A DNA stretch of 64,000 nucleotides, from NCBI GenBank assembly GCA_964615765.1, contig CAZTQN010000010.1, positions 1-64,000 on the forward strand, written 5' to 3'. This DNA comes from CAZTQN01 sp964615765. GTDB taxonomy: Bacteria > Planctomycetota > Phycisphaerae > Phycisphaerales > UBA1924. Under the pieces are notes generated by a model, which saw nothing but the letters and a program-made list of their open reading frames with translations, was not told the DNA's origin and made no database searches. A program made the translations under genes and the position numbers. Of this stretch, positions 18,292-27,638 are shown piece by piece. Numbering within the stretch: the first letter of the stretch is position 1; each line of letters starts with the position of its first letter.

Positions 18292-20094
18292 TCAGTGTGC
18301 GGGCGCGGGCTCGGCGGGCGGCGTCGAGGTCCGCCGCGTCCCCTGCTGGGCCGGCGCCGGCTCGGGCTCCGGCGCGGGCGCGGCGATCTTGTCCTTGGGC
18401 GACGCCGGCACCAGCGCCGGCCGCACCGGATACCCCTCGGGCGGGTTGTCGCGGGCCGCCTGAACGATCGCCGCCACCTGCGCCGTCGGCGCTTCCAGAA
18501 TCTTCAGCATCGGCCGGGGGAACAGCCCGAGCGCCAGGCACAGCACCGCCAGCGGCGTCAGGATCCCGATCTCGCGCCACGTCAGGTCCGTCGGCAGGTG
18601 CCCGTGGCCCGACGCGTGCGCACCGTTGTCGCCGTGCGCGTCGTGCGAGCCGTGACCGCCGTGCCCACCATGATCATGGTGCCCGGCCGGCTCGCGCAGC
18701 GGCCCGAAGCACACCTTGCCCAGCATGAACAGGATGTACATCGCCGTGATGATCATCCCGACGCCGGCGGCGAACGCGAACCACGGCCCGAGGTTCCCCG
18801 CCGTCGCGCCCGGATAGGCGCCCGCGCCGGAATCCCAGAACCCGTTGATGTTGACCCCGCCGGCCTGGAACGCGCCCAGGATGCACAGCACCTCGCTGAC
18901 AAACCCGTTCAGACCCGGCAGCCCGACGCTGGCCATCGCGAAGAAGACCATGAACGTCGCCCACACCGGCATCTTGGCGGCCAGCCCGCCGATCTCCTTC
19001 ATCGAGCGGGTGTGATACCGCTCGTACATCATCCCGATCAGGAGGAACAGGGCCCCGGTCGAGAGCCCGTGGTTGATCATGTACAGGACCGAGCCCGTCA
19101 GCCCGATCGTGTTCAGGCTGAACAGCCCCAAGACGCAGTAGCCCAGGTGGCTCACGCTCGAGTACGCCACCAGCTTCTTCACGTCCGTCTGCACCCAGCA
19201 GATCAGCCCGGCGTACAGGATCCCGATGATGCTGAGCACCGCCAGCGTCGGGGCGTAGAACACCGCCGCCGCCGGCGTCATCTGCACGGCGAACTTGTAC
19301 ATCCCGTACGTGCCCAGCTTCAGCAGCACGCCCGCCAGGATCACCGAGCCCGCCGTCGGCGCTTCCGTGTGCGCGAGGGGCAGCCACGTGTGCACAGGGA
19401 ACAGTGGGACCTTGATCGCGAACCCGGCCAGCAGAGCCCAGAAGACCCACGCCTGCTGCGAGAACGACATCCCGTGGGCCGTGGTGCTCAGGTGCTCGAA
19501 CGCGAACGACCACTCGCCCGCCTGCTTCGCGTGCACGAAGGCGACGTACACCAGCCCCGCCAACGTCAGCAGCGAGCCGGTAAAGGTGTACAGGAAGAAC
19601 TTGGTCGCCGCGGCTTTGCGGTTGGTCGACCCGTACAGGTTGATCAGGATGTACAACGGGACCAGCGTGAACTCGAAGAACGTGTAGAACAGGATCAGGT
19701 CGCGCGCGACGAACACGCCCGCCATCGCCCCCTGCAGGATCAGCAGCCACGCGTAGTACGTCCGCACGCGCTCGGTGATCGCCGTGAACGACGCCAGCAC
19801 GCAGATCGGGCCCAAGAGCGCCGTCAGCCCGAGCATCAGCATGCTGACGGTGTCGGCCCCCATCCGCAGCGTGATCCCGAACTGCTCCAGCACCACCGGC
19901 ACGCCGGAGGACGTCGTGAACTCCATGAAGTCCGACCGGCCCTCGTTCCAGGGGAACAGCACGGCCAGGTACACGAACCACCCGAACTGCGCCAGCGCCC
20001 CCACCAGCGCCAGGTGCTTGGCCCGCTGCTCCGGCAGGAGCGCGATCAGCCCCGCGAAGATCAGCGGCGCGAGAATCAACAGCGGAAGGCTCAT
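18292..20094 (-). CDS. nuoM: NADH-quinone oxidoreductase subunit M
   Basis: 600 aa starting MSLPLLILAPLIF. ATG 20094 overlaps the nuoL TGA (ATGA), so the two are coupled. It is an antiporter-like subunit with about 14 helices and the family motifs LFPVHTWLPLAHTEAP and VAYSSVSHLGYCVLG. Between the last two helices is a His/Gly-rich cytoplasmic or periplasmic loop (about residues 469-500; DNA about 18595-18690) with repeats such as HHDHGGHGGHGSHDAHG, absent from textbook NuoM. After the last helix a Pro/Ala/Glu-rich tail of about 70 residues extends the C-terminus. Confidence 0.95.
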   Translation of the reverse strand: MSLPLLILAPLIFAGLIALLPEQRAKHLALVGALAQFGWFVYLAVLFPWNEGRSDFMEFTTSSGVPVVLEQFGITLRMGADTVSMLMLGLTALLGPICVLASFTAITERVRTYYAWLLILQGAMAGVFVARDLILFYTFFEFTLVPLYILINLYGSTNRKAAATKFFLYTFTGSLLTLAGLVYVAFVHAKQAGEWSFAFEHLSTTAHGMSFSQQAWVFWALLAGFAIKVPLFPVHTWLPLAHTEAPTAGSVILAGVLLKLGTYGMYKFAVQMTPAAAVFYAPTLAVLSIIGILYAGLICWVQTDVKKLVAYSSVSHLGYCVLGLFSLNTIGLTGSVLYMINHGLSTGALFLLIGMMYERYHTRSMKEIGGLAAKMPVWATFMVFFAMASVGLPGLNGFVSEVLCILGAFQAGGVNINGFWDSGAGAYPGATAGNLGPWFAFAAGVGMIITAMYILFMLGKVCFGPLREPAGHHDHGGHGGHGSHDAHGDNGAHASGHGHLPTDLTWREIGILTPLAVLCLALGLFPRPMLKILEAPTAQVAAIVQAARDNPPEGYPVRPALVPASPKDKIAAPAPEPEPAPAQQGTRRTSTPPAEPAPAH

Positions 20095-22547
20095 CGCCAC
20101 AGCCCTCCAACGCCGCCCGACCCGCCGCCGAGCCACCCGGACCGCACGGCGAGAATGACGATCACGATCAGCGCCAGCCCGCCCGCCATCCGCAGGGCAT
20201 AGTCGTGCAGCACGCCGCTCTGCGTTTTCTTGGTCATCCGCCCCACGCCCCGCGGGATCCACCCCGCCGCGTTCACCACGCCGTCCACCAGCAGCTTGTC
20301 GATCAGGTGCAGCACGTGCGACAACACCCACAGCGGCTTGACGATCAGGAAGTCGTAGATCTCATCCACGTAGTACTTGTTGCGGGCGGCCTTGGTGAGC
20401 GGCCCGAACAGGTTGGCCAGGGCGTCGGCCCGCGGAGCCACCTCAGCCCGTGTGCGATTGCCGATGAACAGGCCCCAGATCCCCTTCGGCCCGTGCAGGA
20501 ACGCGGCGATCAGGATCCCCAGCGCCCCAACGCCCGCCGAGACGTAGTACATGATCTTGTGCGGGTCCTGACCGAACAGCAGCCCGCCCTCCGGGCTGTG
20601 CAGGGCCGCGCCGGAGGCATCGACCACCTTCGCCACCCACCCGCCGTGCGGGCCCAGGAAGTACAGCACCGACGCCGCCACCGCCAGGGTCGCGGCGATC
20701 GCGATCGCCGCCTTCATCGCCAGGCCCGGCGGGTGCGGGTCAAACTCTTCCGTCGTCGGGTCAAAGTCCTGCCGGGCCTGCAGTCGGCGATCCGCCACCG
20801 AGCCGTGCCCGTGCCCATGGTCATGCCCATGACCATGACCGTGATCATGCCCGTGGCCGTGTCCGTGACCGTGACCGTGCCCATGCCCGTGCTGGGCGTG
20901 CCATTCTTCGAGCGAGGTGCCCTTGGGGTGCCGGCCCAGGTCGATCAGCTCGGCGTCATCGCCCGGCACGAACTCGCGCGGGCCGACGTACACCCGCAGG
21001 TAGGTGCGGAAGGTGTAGTACGCCGTCATCCCCGCGGTGATCAGCAGGATCCACGCGATGATCGTCGACCCGGCCACCATGCCGTGCGGCACGGCAAAGG
21101 CCTGGGCCAGGATCATGTCCTTCGAGAAGAACCCGGCGGTGAACGGCACCCCGCTCAGGTTGATCGAACCGATCAGCATCGCGATCCCGACCAGCCCGAA
21201 CCCCTTCATCCACATCACGCCGCTCAGCCGGCGCAGGTCCAGCTGACCGCCGAAGCCGTGCATCACGGCCCCGACGCCCAGGAACAGCGTCGCCTTGAAG
21301 AACGCGTGCGTGAAGGTGTGGAACGCGGCCCCGGTGGGGGTCAGCACGCCCACGCCCGCGAACATGAACCCGAGCTGCGAGATGGTGGAATACCCCATCA
21401 CGCGCTTGATGTCGAAGATCGCCATCTCGATCGTCGCCGCCCAGAACGCCGTGATCGCACCCGCCCACGCCACCAGGCTCAGGATCGCCAGCTCCGGGTC
21501 GGCGGTGAACAGCGGGTACATCCGCAGGATCAGGAACACCCCGGCCGTCACCATCGTCGCCGCGTGGATCAGCGCGCTCACCGGCGTCGGGCCTTCCATC
21601 GCGTCCGGCAGCCAGACGTAGAAGAACAGTTGGGCCGACTTCCCGAACGCCCCCACCGTCAGCAGCAGCGGGATCACCCACACCGACCAGTGCGACGCCA
21701 GGTCCTGCCCCGTCGGCAGTTTGCCCGTGTCGATCTGCCGGAAGATCTCGGTGTACTCGACCGACCCGAAGACCACGAACGTCAGCATGATCCCCATCGA
21801 CAGACCGAGGTCGCCGATGCGGTTGACGATGAACGCCTTCTTCGCCGCCGCCACCGCCACGGGCTTCTTGTAGAAGTACCCGATCAGCAGGTACGAGCAC
21901 AGCCCGACGCCTTCCCACCCCAGGAACAGCAGCAGCAGGTTGTCGCCCATCACCAGGCACGACATGCTGAACACGAACAGGTTGAACGCGACGAAGAACC
22001 GGCAATAGCCAAGCCCGACGTCGTGGCTCATGTACTCGCTGGCATACAGCGCAATCACGCTGGCCAGGCCCGTCACGAACAGCATCCACAGGCACGTGAG
22101 CGAGTCGACGTAGAACGAGAAGTTCGCCACCAGCGCCTTCGCCGGGGCCGTCCCTTCCGACGGCTGGAACACGAACGTGATCCAGTCCCACGCCTTGATG
22201 ACCCCGAACTTCGCCGGCCCCCCGCCGCCCGGCCCCCCGGCCAGTTCCAGGAACATCCCCACCGCCGCGGCGAACGCGGCCCCAAGGCACGCCACCGTCA
22301 GAAACGCCGGCAGCTTGTTCTTCACCCCCAGGATCGCGCACAGCCCCACCAGCACCACGCCCACCAGGGGCAGGAACGGCACCAGCAAAAACCACTGCGG
22401 CAGCACCACCTGGGCCATCTCAGCGCCCGCGTGCAGCGTGTGCCCCGCCCCGCCGTGCCCCGCGTGACCCACATGCCCCGCCGCCGGCGCGTGCTCCGGC
22501 GCCAGCAGGGCCAGCGTCGTCAGGATGTTCGTTCCCACTGCGCTCAC
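20091..22547 (-). CDS. nuoL: NADH-quinone oxidoreductase subunit L
   Basis: 818 aa from GTG 22547, chosen because AGGAG lies about 6 nt upstream; an in-frame GTG at 22574 is less well supported. It is the largest antiporter-like subunit, with about 16 helices and a lateral amphipathic helix. Typical motifs are VWLPDAMEGPTPVSALIHAA, GYSTISQLGFMFAG and SKDMILAQAF. It has a striking insertion of alternating His-Gly (about 550-590; DNA 20803-20900) before the last third of the protein. The N-terminus also has a short His/Gly-rich segment (HVGHAGHGGAGHTLHAG) before TM1. E. coli NuoL is about 613 aa, so this one is clearly enlarged. Confidence 0.95.
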   Translation of the reverse strand: MSAVGTNILTTLALLAPEHAPAAGHVGHAGHGGAGHTLHAGAEMAQVVLPQWFLLVPFLPLVGVVLVGLCAILGVKNKLPAFLTVACLGAAFAAAVGMFLELAGGPGGGGPAKFGVIKAWDWITFVFQPSEGTAPAKALVANFSFYVDSLTCLWMLFVTGLASVIALYASEYMSHDVGLGYCRFFVAFNLFVFSMSCLVMGDNLLLLFLGWEGVGLCSYLLIGYFYKKPVAVAAAKKAFIVNRIGDLGLSMGIMLTFVVFGSVEYTEIFRQIDTGKLPTGQDLASHWSVWVIPLLLTVGAFGKSAQLFFYVWLPDAMEGPTPVSALIHAATMVTAGVFLILRMYPLFTADPELAILSLVAWAGAITAFWAATIEMAIFDIKRVMGYSTISQLGFMFAGVGVLTPTGAAFHTFTHAFFKATLFLGVGAVMHGFGGQLDLRRLSGVMWMKGFGLVGIAMLIGSINLSGVPFTAGFFSKDMILAQAFAVPHGMVAGSTIIAWILLITAGMTAYYTFRTYLRVYVGPREFVPGDDAELIDLGRHPKGTSLEEWHAQHGHGHGHGHGHGHGHDHGHGHGHDHGHGHGSVADRRLQARQDFDPTTEEFDPHPPGLAMKAAIAIAATLAVAASVLYFLGPHGGWVAKVVDASGAALHSPEGGLLFGQDPHKIMYYVSAGVGALGILIAAFLHGPKGIWGLFIGNRTRAEVAPRADALANLFGPLTKAARNKYYVDEIYDFLIVKPLWVLSHVLHLIDKLLVDGVVNAAGWIPRGVGRMTKKTQSGVLHDYALRMAGGLALIVIVILAVRSGWLGGGSGGVGGLWR
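20803..20900. repeat. His-Gly codon repeat within nuoL
   Basis: A run of imperfect hexamers (plus-strand CCGTGN / CCATGN) encodes a (HG)n / HDHG tract on the minus strand. The reading frame is preserved throughout. Such hexamer runs can expand and contract by slippage in units that keep the frame. Confidence 0.85.
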
Positions 22548-22579
22548 GCGGTCTCCTGCCTGCTCGTCACACACTCATG

Positions 22580-22606
22580 CCCAAACGCCCAACCCCCAAA
22601 CGCCCC
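22580..22606. repeat. 15-bp direct repeat between nuoK and nuoL
   Basis: CCCAAACGCCC occurs at 22580 and again at 22595, giving a 15-bp period in the 67-bp gap between the nuoK stop and the nuoL start. This is the second junction of the nuo run with a repeat of this period. Confidence 0.65.
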
Positions 22607-22614
22607 GCCTGCAC

Positions 22615-22986
22615 CTACCCCTTGAGTTCGCTCCACGAACTGGCGTCCAGCGTCTCCTTGCGACGGAACAGCAGCACGACCAGAGCCAGCCCCAAGGCCG
22701 CCTCCGCCGCCGCCACCGTCAGGACGAAGATCACGAACGTCTCACCCGTGTGGTTCAGGTGGTAGCGGCTGAAGGCGATCAGCGCGATGCCCGCGGCTTG
22801 GAACATCAGCTCCGTGCACAGGAACATGATGATCAGGTTCCGCCGCGTCACGAACCCCAGCATCCCGATCGCGAACATCACCCCCGCCACCACGAGATAA
22901 TGCAGCAGGATGGACGACGCCATCGGCGTCGGCGCCCCGGCCTGGGCCAAAACGGTGGGCAGGATGGCGGGCAGCATCGGGCTCAT
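22615..22986 (-). CDS. nuoK: NADH-quinone oxidoreductase subunit K
   Basis: 123 aa with three membrane helices. The conserved glutamate of helix 2 is in FLCTELMFQAAG, and helix 3 has VIFVLTVAAAEAALGLALVV with its own acidic residue. These carry protons in the E-channel of complex I. There is an N-terminal extension of about 20 residues compared with the usual 100-aa protein. ATG 22986 overlaps the nuoJ stop (ATGA). Confidence 0.95.
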   Translation of the reverse strand: MSPMLPAILPTVLAQAGAPTPMASSILLHYLVVAGVMFAIGMLGFVTRRNLIIMFLCTELMFQAAGIALIAFSRYHLNHTGETFVIFVLTVAAAEAALGLALVVLLFRRKETLDASSWSELKG

Positions 22987-24173
22987 GAACGCCCTCCGAC
23001 CAGGTCCGCCGTCGCCGCGGGCGCATCCGGCGTGCGCGGGGCCATCAGCGGGCTGTGCTCCGGCGTGAACTCTTCACCCAGCGAGCGCTGCTGCGCCGCC
23101 AGTTTCTCCCGCTCGTCCAGTTCCACCTTCTTGCGGGCCAGCACCACCGCCCCCAGCATCGCCATCAGCAGAATGACCCCGGCGACTTCGATCGCGCCCG
23201 GGTGATCCGCCAGCAGCGCAAAGCCCACACCCTCGACATTCGTCAGCCGCAGGCCTTCCGGCCACTTCGGGTTGGAGTTGTCCACCCGCTTCTGGATCCC
23301 CTCGCCATAGACGACCGTGACCGCCGTCACCAGCCCCGTGGTGGTGTCGACCTCGATCAGCGGCCGCCCGCGCGTCGCACCCTTTGACCCCGCTTCGCCA
23401 ACGCCCCCACCAGCACCCCCAACCGCCCCAACCGTCCCGACCGCGATCCGCTCGTCCGCTCCAATGACTTCCGCCTCGCGGAGCGCGATTTCCACCTTGC
23501 GAGGCAGGTCGATGATCCGCTCGGCCGCCGCGTACTGCGTCGTCGGGGGCAGCTCCCCCGTCCCACGCACCAGCAACACCGACAACGCCGCCACCAGCGC
23601 GAACGCGAACACCGTCGCGACCACCGGCTCCTTGCTGTACCGGTCATACGGCCGGAGCGACTCGACCTGGTCCGCCGTCGGCGACTCGGTCGCCAGCATG
23701 ATCACGAACAGATACGTAATAAGGATGGCCCCGGCGTAGACGATCACCAGGGCAAATGCCATAAACTCAGCACTGAGCAGGACATACAGCCCGCACGACG
23801 CCAGGATCGTCAGGATGAAGTACAGGGCCGCGTACACCGGGCGCGGGTGGCTGATGACCCGCAAGGCCGACCCCAACGCGATCAGGGCAAACAGGTAGAA
23901 GTTGGGATTGGGCAGCCCATCCCCCGGTTTCAGGAACCGGCTGAGCCAGATAAACAGCAGCCCCAGGCCGAGCGCCGCGACCAGCGTGCCCACGATCTGC
24001 GGGCTCAGCCCGCGACGCGGCAACGCCAGCACCACACCCAGGGCGCCGACAACGCAGGCTGCAAACAGCAGAATCGAAGTGACCGGGTCGCTGAGGCCCA
24101 AGACACGCTCCACCGACGGCCGACCCCCCCAACCCACCGCCGCTGCCTCCGCGCCGTCTCGCGCCGCCCGCAT
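22983..24173 (-). CDS. nuoJ: NADH-quinone oxidoreductase subunit J (enlarged)
   Basis: About 396 aa from ATG 24173; the start is uncertain and could be the GTG at 24104 just before the first helix. It has five to seven hydrophobic segments, including the conserved SAEFMAFALVIVYAGAILIT of helix 3. Bacterial NuoJ is normally about 165-185 aa. Here about 100 residues (about 215-310) are inserted before the last helix, partly low-complexity Gly/Ala (VGAVGGAGGGVGEAG) and partly beta-like, and there is a hydrophilic C-terminal tail of 50 residues. Two extra helices precede the canonical part. It heads nuoJKLMN. No nuoA-I lies upstream: the next gene is the efflux operon's outer-membrane component. 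Confidence 0.88.
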   Translation of the reverse strand: MRAARDGAEAAAVGWGGRPSVERVLGLSDPVTSILLFAACVVGALGVVLALPRRGLSPQIVGTLVAALGLGLLFIWLSRFLKPGDGLPNPNFYLFALIALGSALRVISHPRPVYAALYFILTILASCGLYVLLSAEFMAFALVIVYAGAILITYLFVIMLATESPTADQVESLRPYDRYSKEPVVATVFAFALVAALSVLLVRGTGELPPTTQYAAAERIIDLPRKVEIALREAEVIGADERIAVGTVGAVGGAGGGVGEAGSKGATRGRPLIEVDTTTGLVTAVTVVYGEGIQKRVDNSNPKWPEGLRLTNVEGVGFALLADHPGAIEVAGVILLMAMLGAVVLARKKVELDEREKLAAQQRSLGEEFTPEHSPLMAPRTPDAPAATADLVGGRS

Positions 24174-24361
24174 GCGCGAACGGCCCGAAGCAGTCGGGGG
24201 ACACGAACCATCCCCGGACGCGAAGGGCCTGAGGATAGTGACCCGCCCCGCGCCCTTCAACCACGCGCGGAGGTTCCCTGACAACCGGTGTGGATGATCC
24301 GCCCGGCAAGTCGGTCATGCGCTCGTGTCGTACGCCCCCGGAGTGTCTCCGGGCTCGCCGC

Positions 24362-26206
24362 TCACTCGCGGGCCCGGCCCACCGCGTCCTGCAGCACCGG
24401 CTCCGGACGCGTCGCCGGGTCGGGGTAGAACGGCAGGGCCGGCGGCGTCGGGTCGCCGGGTGATTGCCCGCGCTGCGGGGTGAGCCCTTCGCGCGGGTCC
24501 AGCGGGGCCCAGTCGATCTTCGCCGCCCCCATCACCGTCCCGGTCGCGAACGCCAGGTCGACCTGCGCGATCTGGTAGTCGGCGATGGCGCGGATCTCCG
24601 ACAACTGCGCCTCCGCGAGGCGCGTCGCCGCGTCCAGCACGTCCGTGCTCGTGCGCGCGCCGGCGTCGAACTGGCGGCGCTCGGCCTCCAGCGTTCGACC
24701 CGCGGCGAGCACCGACTGCCGCGCCGCCAGAATCCGCTGATACGCCGTCGATGTGTTCCCCACCGCGTTGAGCACCTCCGCCCGGATCGACTGGGCCCGC
24801 GCGTCTTTCGTGCTCAATCGCTGCAGCCGCCGCAGGATCGCTTCCTGCAAGCCCGCCAGGGCCGCCTCGTTGCCGAGCGGGATGTTGCCCGTCAGCCCGA
24901 CGGTCCAGCGGTGAAAGTCGCCCGAGCGGATCTGGTTCACCGAACTCGCCAGGCTGCGCCCGACGCCGGGGAACGAGTATTGGTAATCCAGCGCGATGTC
25001 CGGCAGCGTCCGGTTCTTCGCCGTCTCGATCCGCGTGAAGTCCTGCGCGAGCTGGAGTTCGAGCTCGAGCATCTCCATGCGGCTGTCGACGGCGAAGTCC
25101 GCCAGGCGCGGGCCGTCGAACTCGAACTGCGTCGCGTCCGGCTCGGTCGCCTGCACGATCCGCGTGGGCGAGTCCATCGTGATGCCCGGGATGTTCATGA
25201 TCCGCTTGATCTCGCGGGCCTGAACCGCGACCGCGTTCTCCGCCGTCACGATCCCCTCCAGCCGCTCCGCCAGGCCGCTCTCGGCCCGCGTGACCTCGAT
25301 CGGGGCCGCGTCGCCCGCGTCGACCAGGCGCTTGGCCCGGTCGAGCTGGGCCTGGGCGAGTTCGAACTGGGTCTGCCGCACTTCGAGGGCCTTGCGGGCC
25401 GCGTACAGCTCCCAGTACGCCTTGTCCGCGTCGGTCACGCGCCGGATCAACTGCAGTTTCGCCTGCGCCTCGCTGATGCGCCGGTCGTACTCGGCGATGC
25501 GGATCGGGGCCGTGTTCACCCGCCGGCCGGCCCCTTGCAGCAGCGGCTGGCTGATCGAGAACGTCACGCCCGAGGTGTACGCGTCGGCGAGGAAGAACGG
25601 GTTGTTGGGCGTCTTCTGCCGGTTGGCGTTGAGATCAACACTGACGCGCCCGCCGGTGCGCAGCGGGATGTCGACCCCGCCGCCGAACGACGTCGTCTGC
25701 TGCTGGTTCGCCGCCGTCGCGTCGAACGTGGGCGAGTTCGAGTCCGTGTGGCGCACGCTCGGGCGGAACACGGCCTCGAACCGGGCCTCCTCGCGCCGGA
25801 GCGACTCCCCGAGGATCGTCGGCTCGATCAACTGCGTGCGGATGTCCAGGTTGTGCTCAAGCGTCGCGGCCCGGGCGGCTTCGATCGTGAGATCCAGCGA
25901 TTCGGGCGGCGGCGGCACGGTCGGGGGCGTCTGCTCCGTCGTGGCGCGCTCGCCCGTCGTCGGGTCGACCGCGGTGCTGCCCGTCGGTGTCTCGGCGCGG
26001 CGGTACTGATCGCGGTCGAGGCGATCAATGCTGCGGAGCCGCTCGGCGGGCGTGCGCTCGCCGTAGTCCGCGTCGATCGGCGCCAGCGGGTTCGAGCACG
26101 CGCTGAGCACGCCCAGCCCCGCCAGCCCGCCGGCGGCGAGCGCGAGCCACGCGGCCGGGCCCGTTCGGCTTGTTCGAAGCGGACCGTGGCCCGTGCCGCG
26201 GCTCAT
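24362..26206 (-). CDS. TolC-family outer membrane lipoprotein
   Basis: 614 aa. The ATG at 26206 gives a lipoprotein signal with lipobox LSAC and acylated Cys37. Two outer-membrane efflux (OEP) repeats of about 200 residues follow, with long helical stretches (IAEYDRRISEAQAKLQLI; ARTSTDVLDAATRLAEAQL) and strand segments between, ending in a Pro-rich tail. An Arg/Pro-rich segment (VDPTTGERATTEQTPP...) follows the lipobox. It is the exit duct of a tripartite pump whose adaptor, ATPase and permease lie immediately upstream on the same strand. The 199-bp gap to the permease gene may hold its own ribosome-binding site or promoter. Confidence 0.9.
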   Translation of the reverse strand: MSRGTGHGPLRTSRTGPAAWLALAAGGLAGLGVLSACSNPLAPIDADYGERTPAERLRSIDRLDRDQYRRAETPTGSTAVDPTTGERATTEQTPPTVPPPPESLDLTIEAARAATLEHNLDIRTQLIEPTILGESLRREEARFEAVFRPSVRHTDSNSPTFDATAANQQQTTSFGGGVDIPLRTGGRVSVDLNANRQKTPNNPFFLADAYTSGVTFSISQPLLQGAGRRVNTAPIRIAEYDRRISEAQAKLQLIRRVTDADKAYWELYAARKALEVRQTQFELAQAQLDRAKRLVDAGDAAPIEVTRAESGLAERLEGIVTAENAVAVQAREIKRIMNIPGITMDSPTRIVQATEPDATQFEFDGPRLADFAVDSRMEMLELELQLAQDFTRIETAKNRTLPDIALDYQYSFPGVGRSLASSVNQIRSGDFHRWTVGLTGNIPLGNEAALAGLQEAILRRLQRLSTKDARAQSIRAEVLNAVGNTSTAYQRILAARQSVLAAGRTLEAERRQFDAGARTSTDVLDAATRLAEAQLSEIRAIADYQIAQVDLAFATGTVMGAAKIDWAPLDPREGLTPQRGQSPGDPTPPALPFYPDPATRPEPVLQDAVGRARE

Positions 26207-26405
26207 GCGATTGTGCGTTGAATCTCGGCGGGGTGACGTTGCTGCCTGCACCGCGAACTCCTGCTCCCCGCCGCGCCCCGCCGAACTTCCATCCCGCCCC
26301 CCGCCCATCCCCCCATCCCCGCTCGCTCGATCACGACGCTCACCGCCCGTCCCACATTCGGAAAACACGATCGGCCGTCTCGCCCCGCGGGCTTGCATCG
26401 TCGCG

Positions 26406-27638
26406 TTACTCGTGCCGCAGCGCCTCGATCGGGTCGAGCCGGGCCGCCTTAATTGCGGGGAACATCCCGAACACGACGCCGACGCCGGCGCAGAACCCGC
26501 CCGCGACGATGACGGCCCACATGGGCACCGTCGCGTCGGGCAGGCCGGCCTGCGGGTAACTGCGCAGCCCGAACACCATCGCGCCCCCGATGGCCAGCCC
26601 GATCGCCGCCCCCACCAGGCACAGCACCACCGCCTCGACCAGGAACTGCAGCAGTACGACCGAGGGCTTGGCCCCGACGGCCTTGCGCAGGCCGATCTCG
26701 CGCGTCCGCTCGGTCACGCTCACCAATTGGATCACCATGATCCCCACGCCCCCCACCAGCAGCGCGACCATCACCAGCCCGCTGAGGAAGAACGTCATGA
26801 TCGTGCCGATCCGCCGGATCTGCGCGATGTACTGCTCGATCGCCTCGACCCCGAACGTGTCCGGATCGCCCGGCTTGAGGTCGCGGGCCTTGCGCATGTA
26901 GAACGTCACCTCGGCCTTGGCGTCCTCGAACTGCTCGGCGTCGCGCGTCTGCGCGATGACGTAGATCCCCCAGTCCGGACGCATCACCTCCGCCGTGTTG
27001 AGCGGGATGTACACCTCCGTCTGGGCCGCGTTGTCGCCGAACATCGGCGAGACGGCCTTGGTCTCCACCACGCCGACGATCAGGAACCGTCGCCCGCCGA
27101 CCAGGATGTGGTTCCCCGGCCCGCCGTCGGGCAGCGCCAGTTCCTGCACCGCCTTGTCGTTCACCAGGCAGACGTTGCGGACGGCTTCAAGGTCGATGTT
27201 GCTGAACGGGCGCCCCGAGATGACGCTGCGCTGCTCGATATCGTGCCACACTGGCCGAATCCCGCGGACCTGCACCACGGGCTTGTTGCGGTCGCCGTAT
27301 TGCACTTCCGCCGTGAACTCCATCACCGGCGTGAGGCGCACGATCGACGGGCAGTTGGCCAGGATGCCGTCGGCTTCGGGGACCTTCATGCGGATCTGCC
27401 GCCAACTGAAGCGGTCCCGCGCCTCCGGCGGGCGGCGCGGGAAGACCCACACCTTGTTGGCCCCGACGGACTCGAACTCCTTGAGAATCGACGCCTTGAA
27501 CCCCTCGCTCCCGCCGACGATCAGAATCAGGGCGGCGACCCCGATCACGATCATCAGCATCGCCAGGATCGCCCGGACCTTGTTGGTCCAGATCTGCCCG
27601 AGCGCGAGCACCACGGTCTGAAGGAGCAGGCGGATCAC
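26406..27638 (-). CDS. MacB-like ABC transporter permease
   Basis: 410 aa with four membrane helices: one at the N-terminus (VRAILAMLMIVIGVAALILIV), a periplasmic MacB_PCD domain (about 45-270) and an FtsX domain with three helices. The FtsX core has VTERTREIGLRKAVGAK, the typical coupling helix. Type VII (MacB) exporters of this plan work mechanically on periplasmic substrates. GTG 27638 overlaps the ATPase gene's TGA (GTGA), so the two are translationally coupled and form the ATPase/permease pair. Confidence 0.92.
   Translation of the reverse strand: MIRLLLQTVVLALGQIWTNKVRAILAMLMIVIGVAALILIVGGSEGFKASILKEFESVGANKVWVFPRRPPEARDRFSWRQIRMKVPEADGILANCPSIVRLTPVMEFTAEVQYGDRNKPVVQVRGIRPVWHDIEQRSVISGRPFSNIDLEAVRNVCLVNDKAVQELALPDGGPGNHILVGGRRFLIVGVVETKAVSPMFGDNAAQTEVYIPLNTAEVMRPDWGIYVIAQTRDAEQFEDAKAEVTFYMRKARDLKPGDPDTFGVEAIEQYIAQIRRIGTIMTFFLSGLVMVALLVGGVGIMVIQLVSVTERTREIGLRKAVGAKPSVVLLQFLVEAVVLCLVGAAIGLAIGGAMVFGLRSYPQAGLPDATVPMWAVIVAGGFCAGVGVVFGMFPAIKAARLDPIEALRHE

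Noticed and set aside
18187..22625. Long plus-strand open frames opposite nuoM and nuoL
   Set aside because: Antisense shadows rich in His/Arg/Gln, no recognisable domain.
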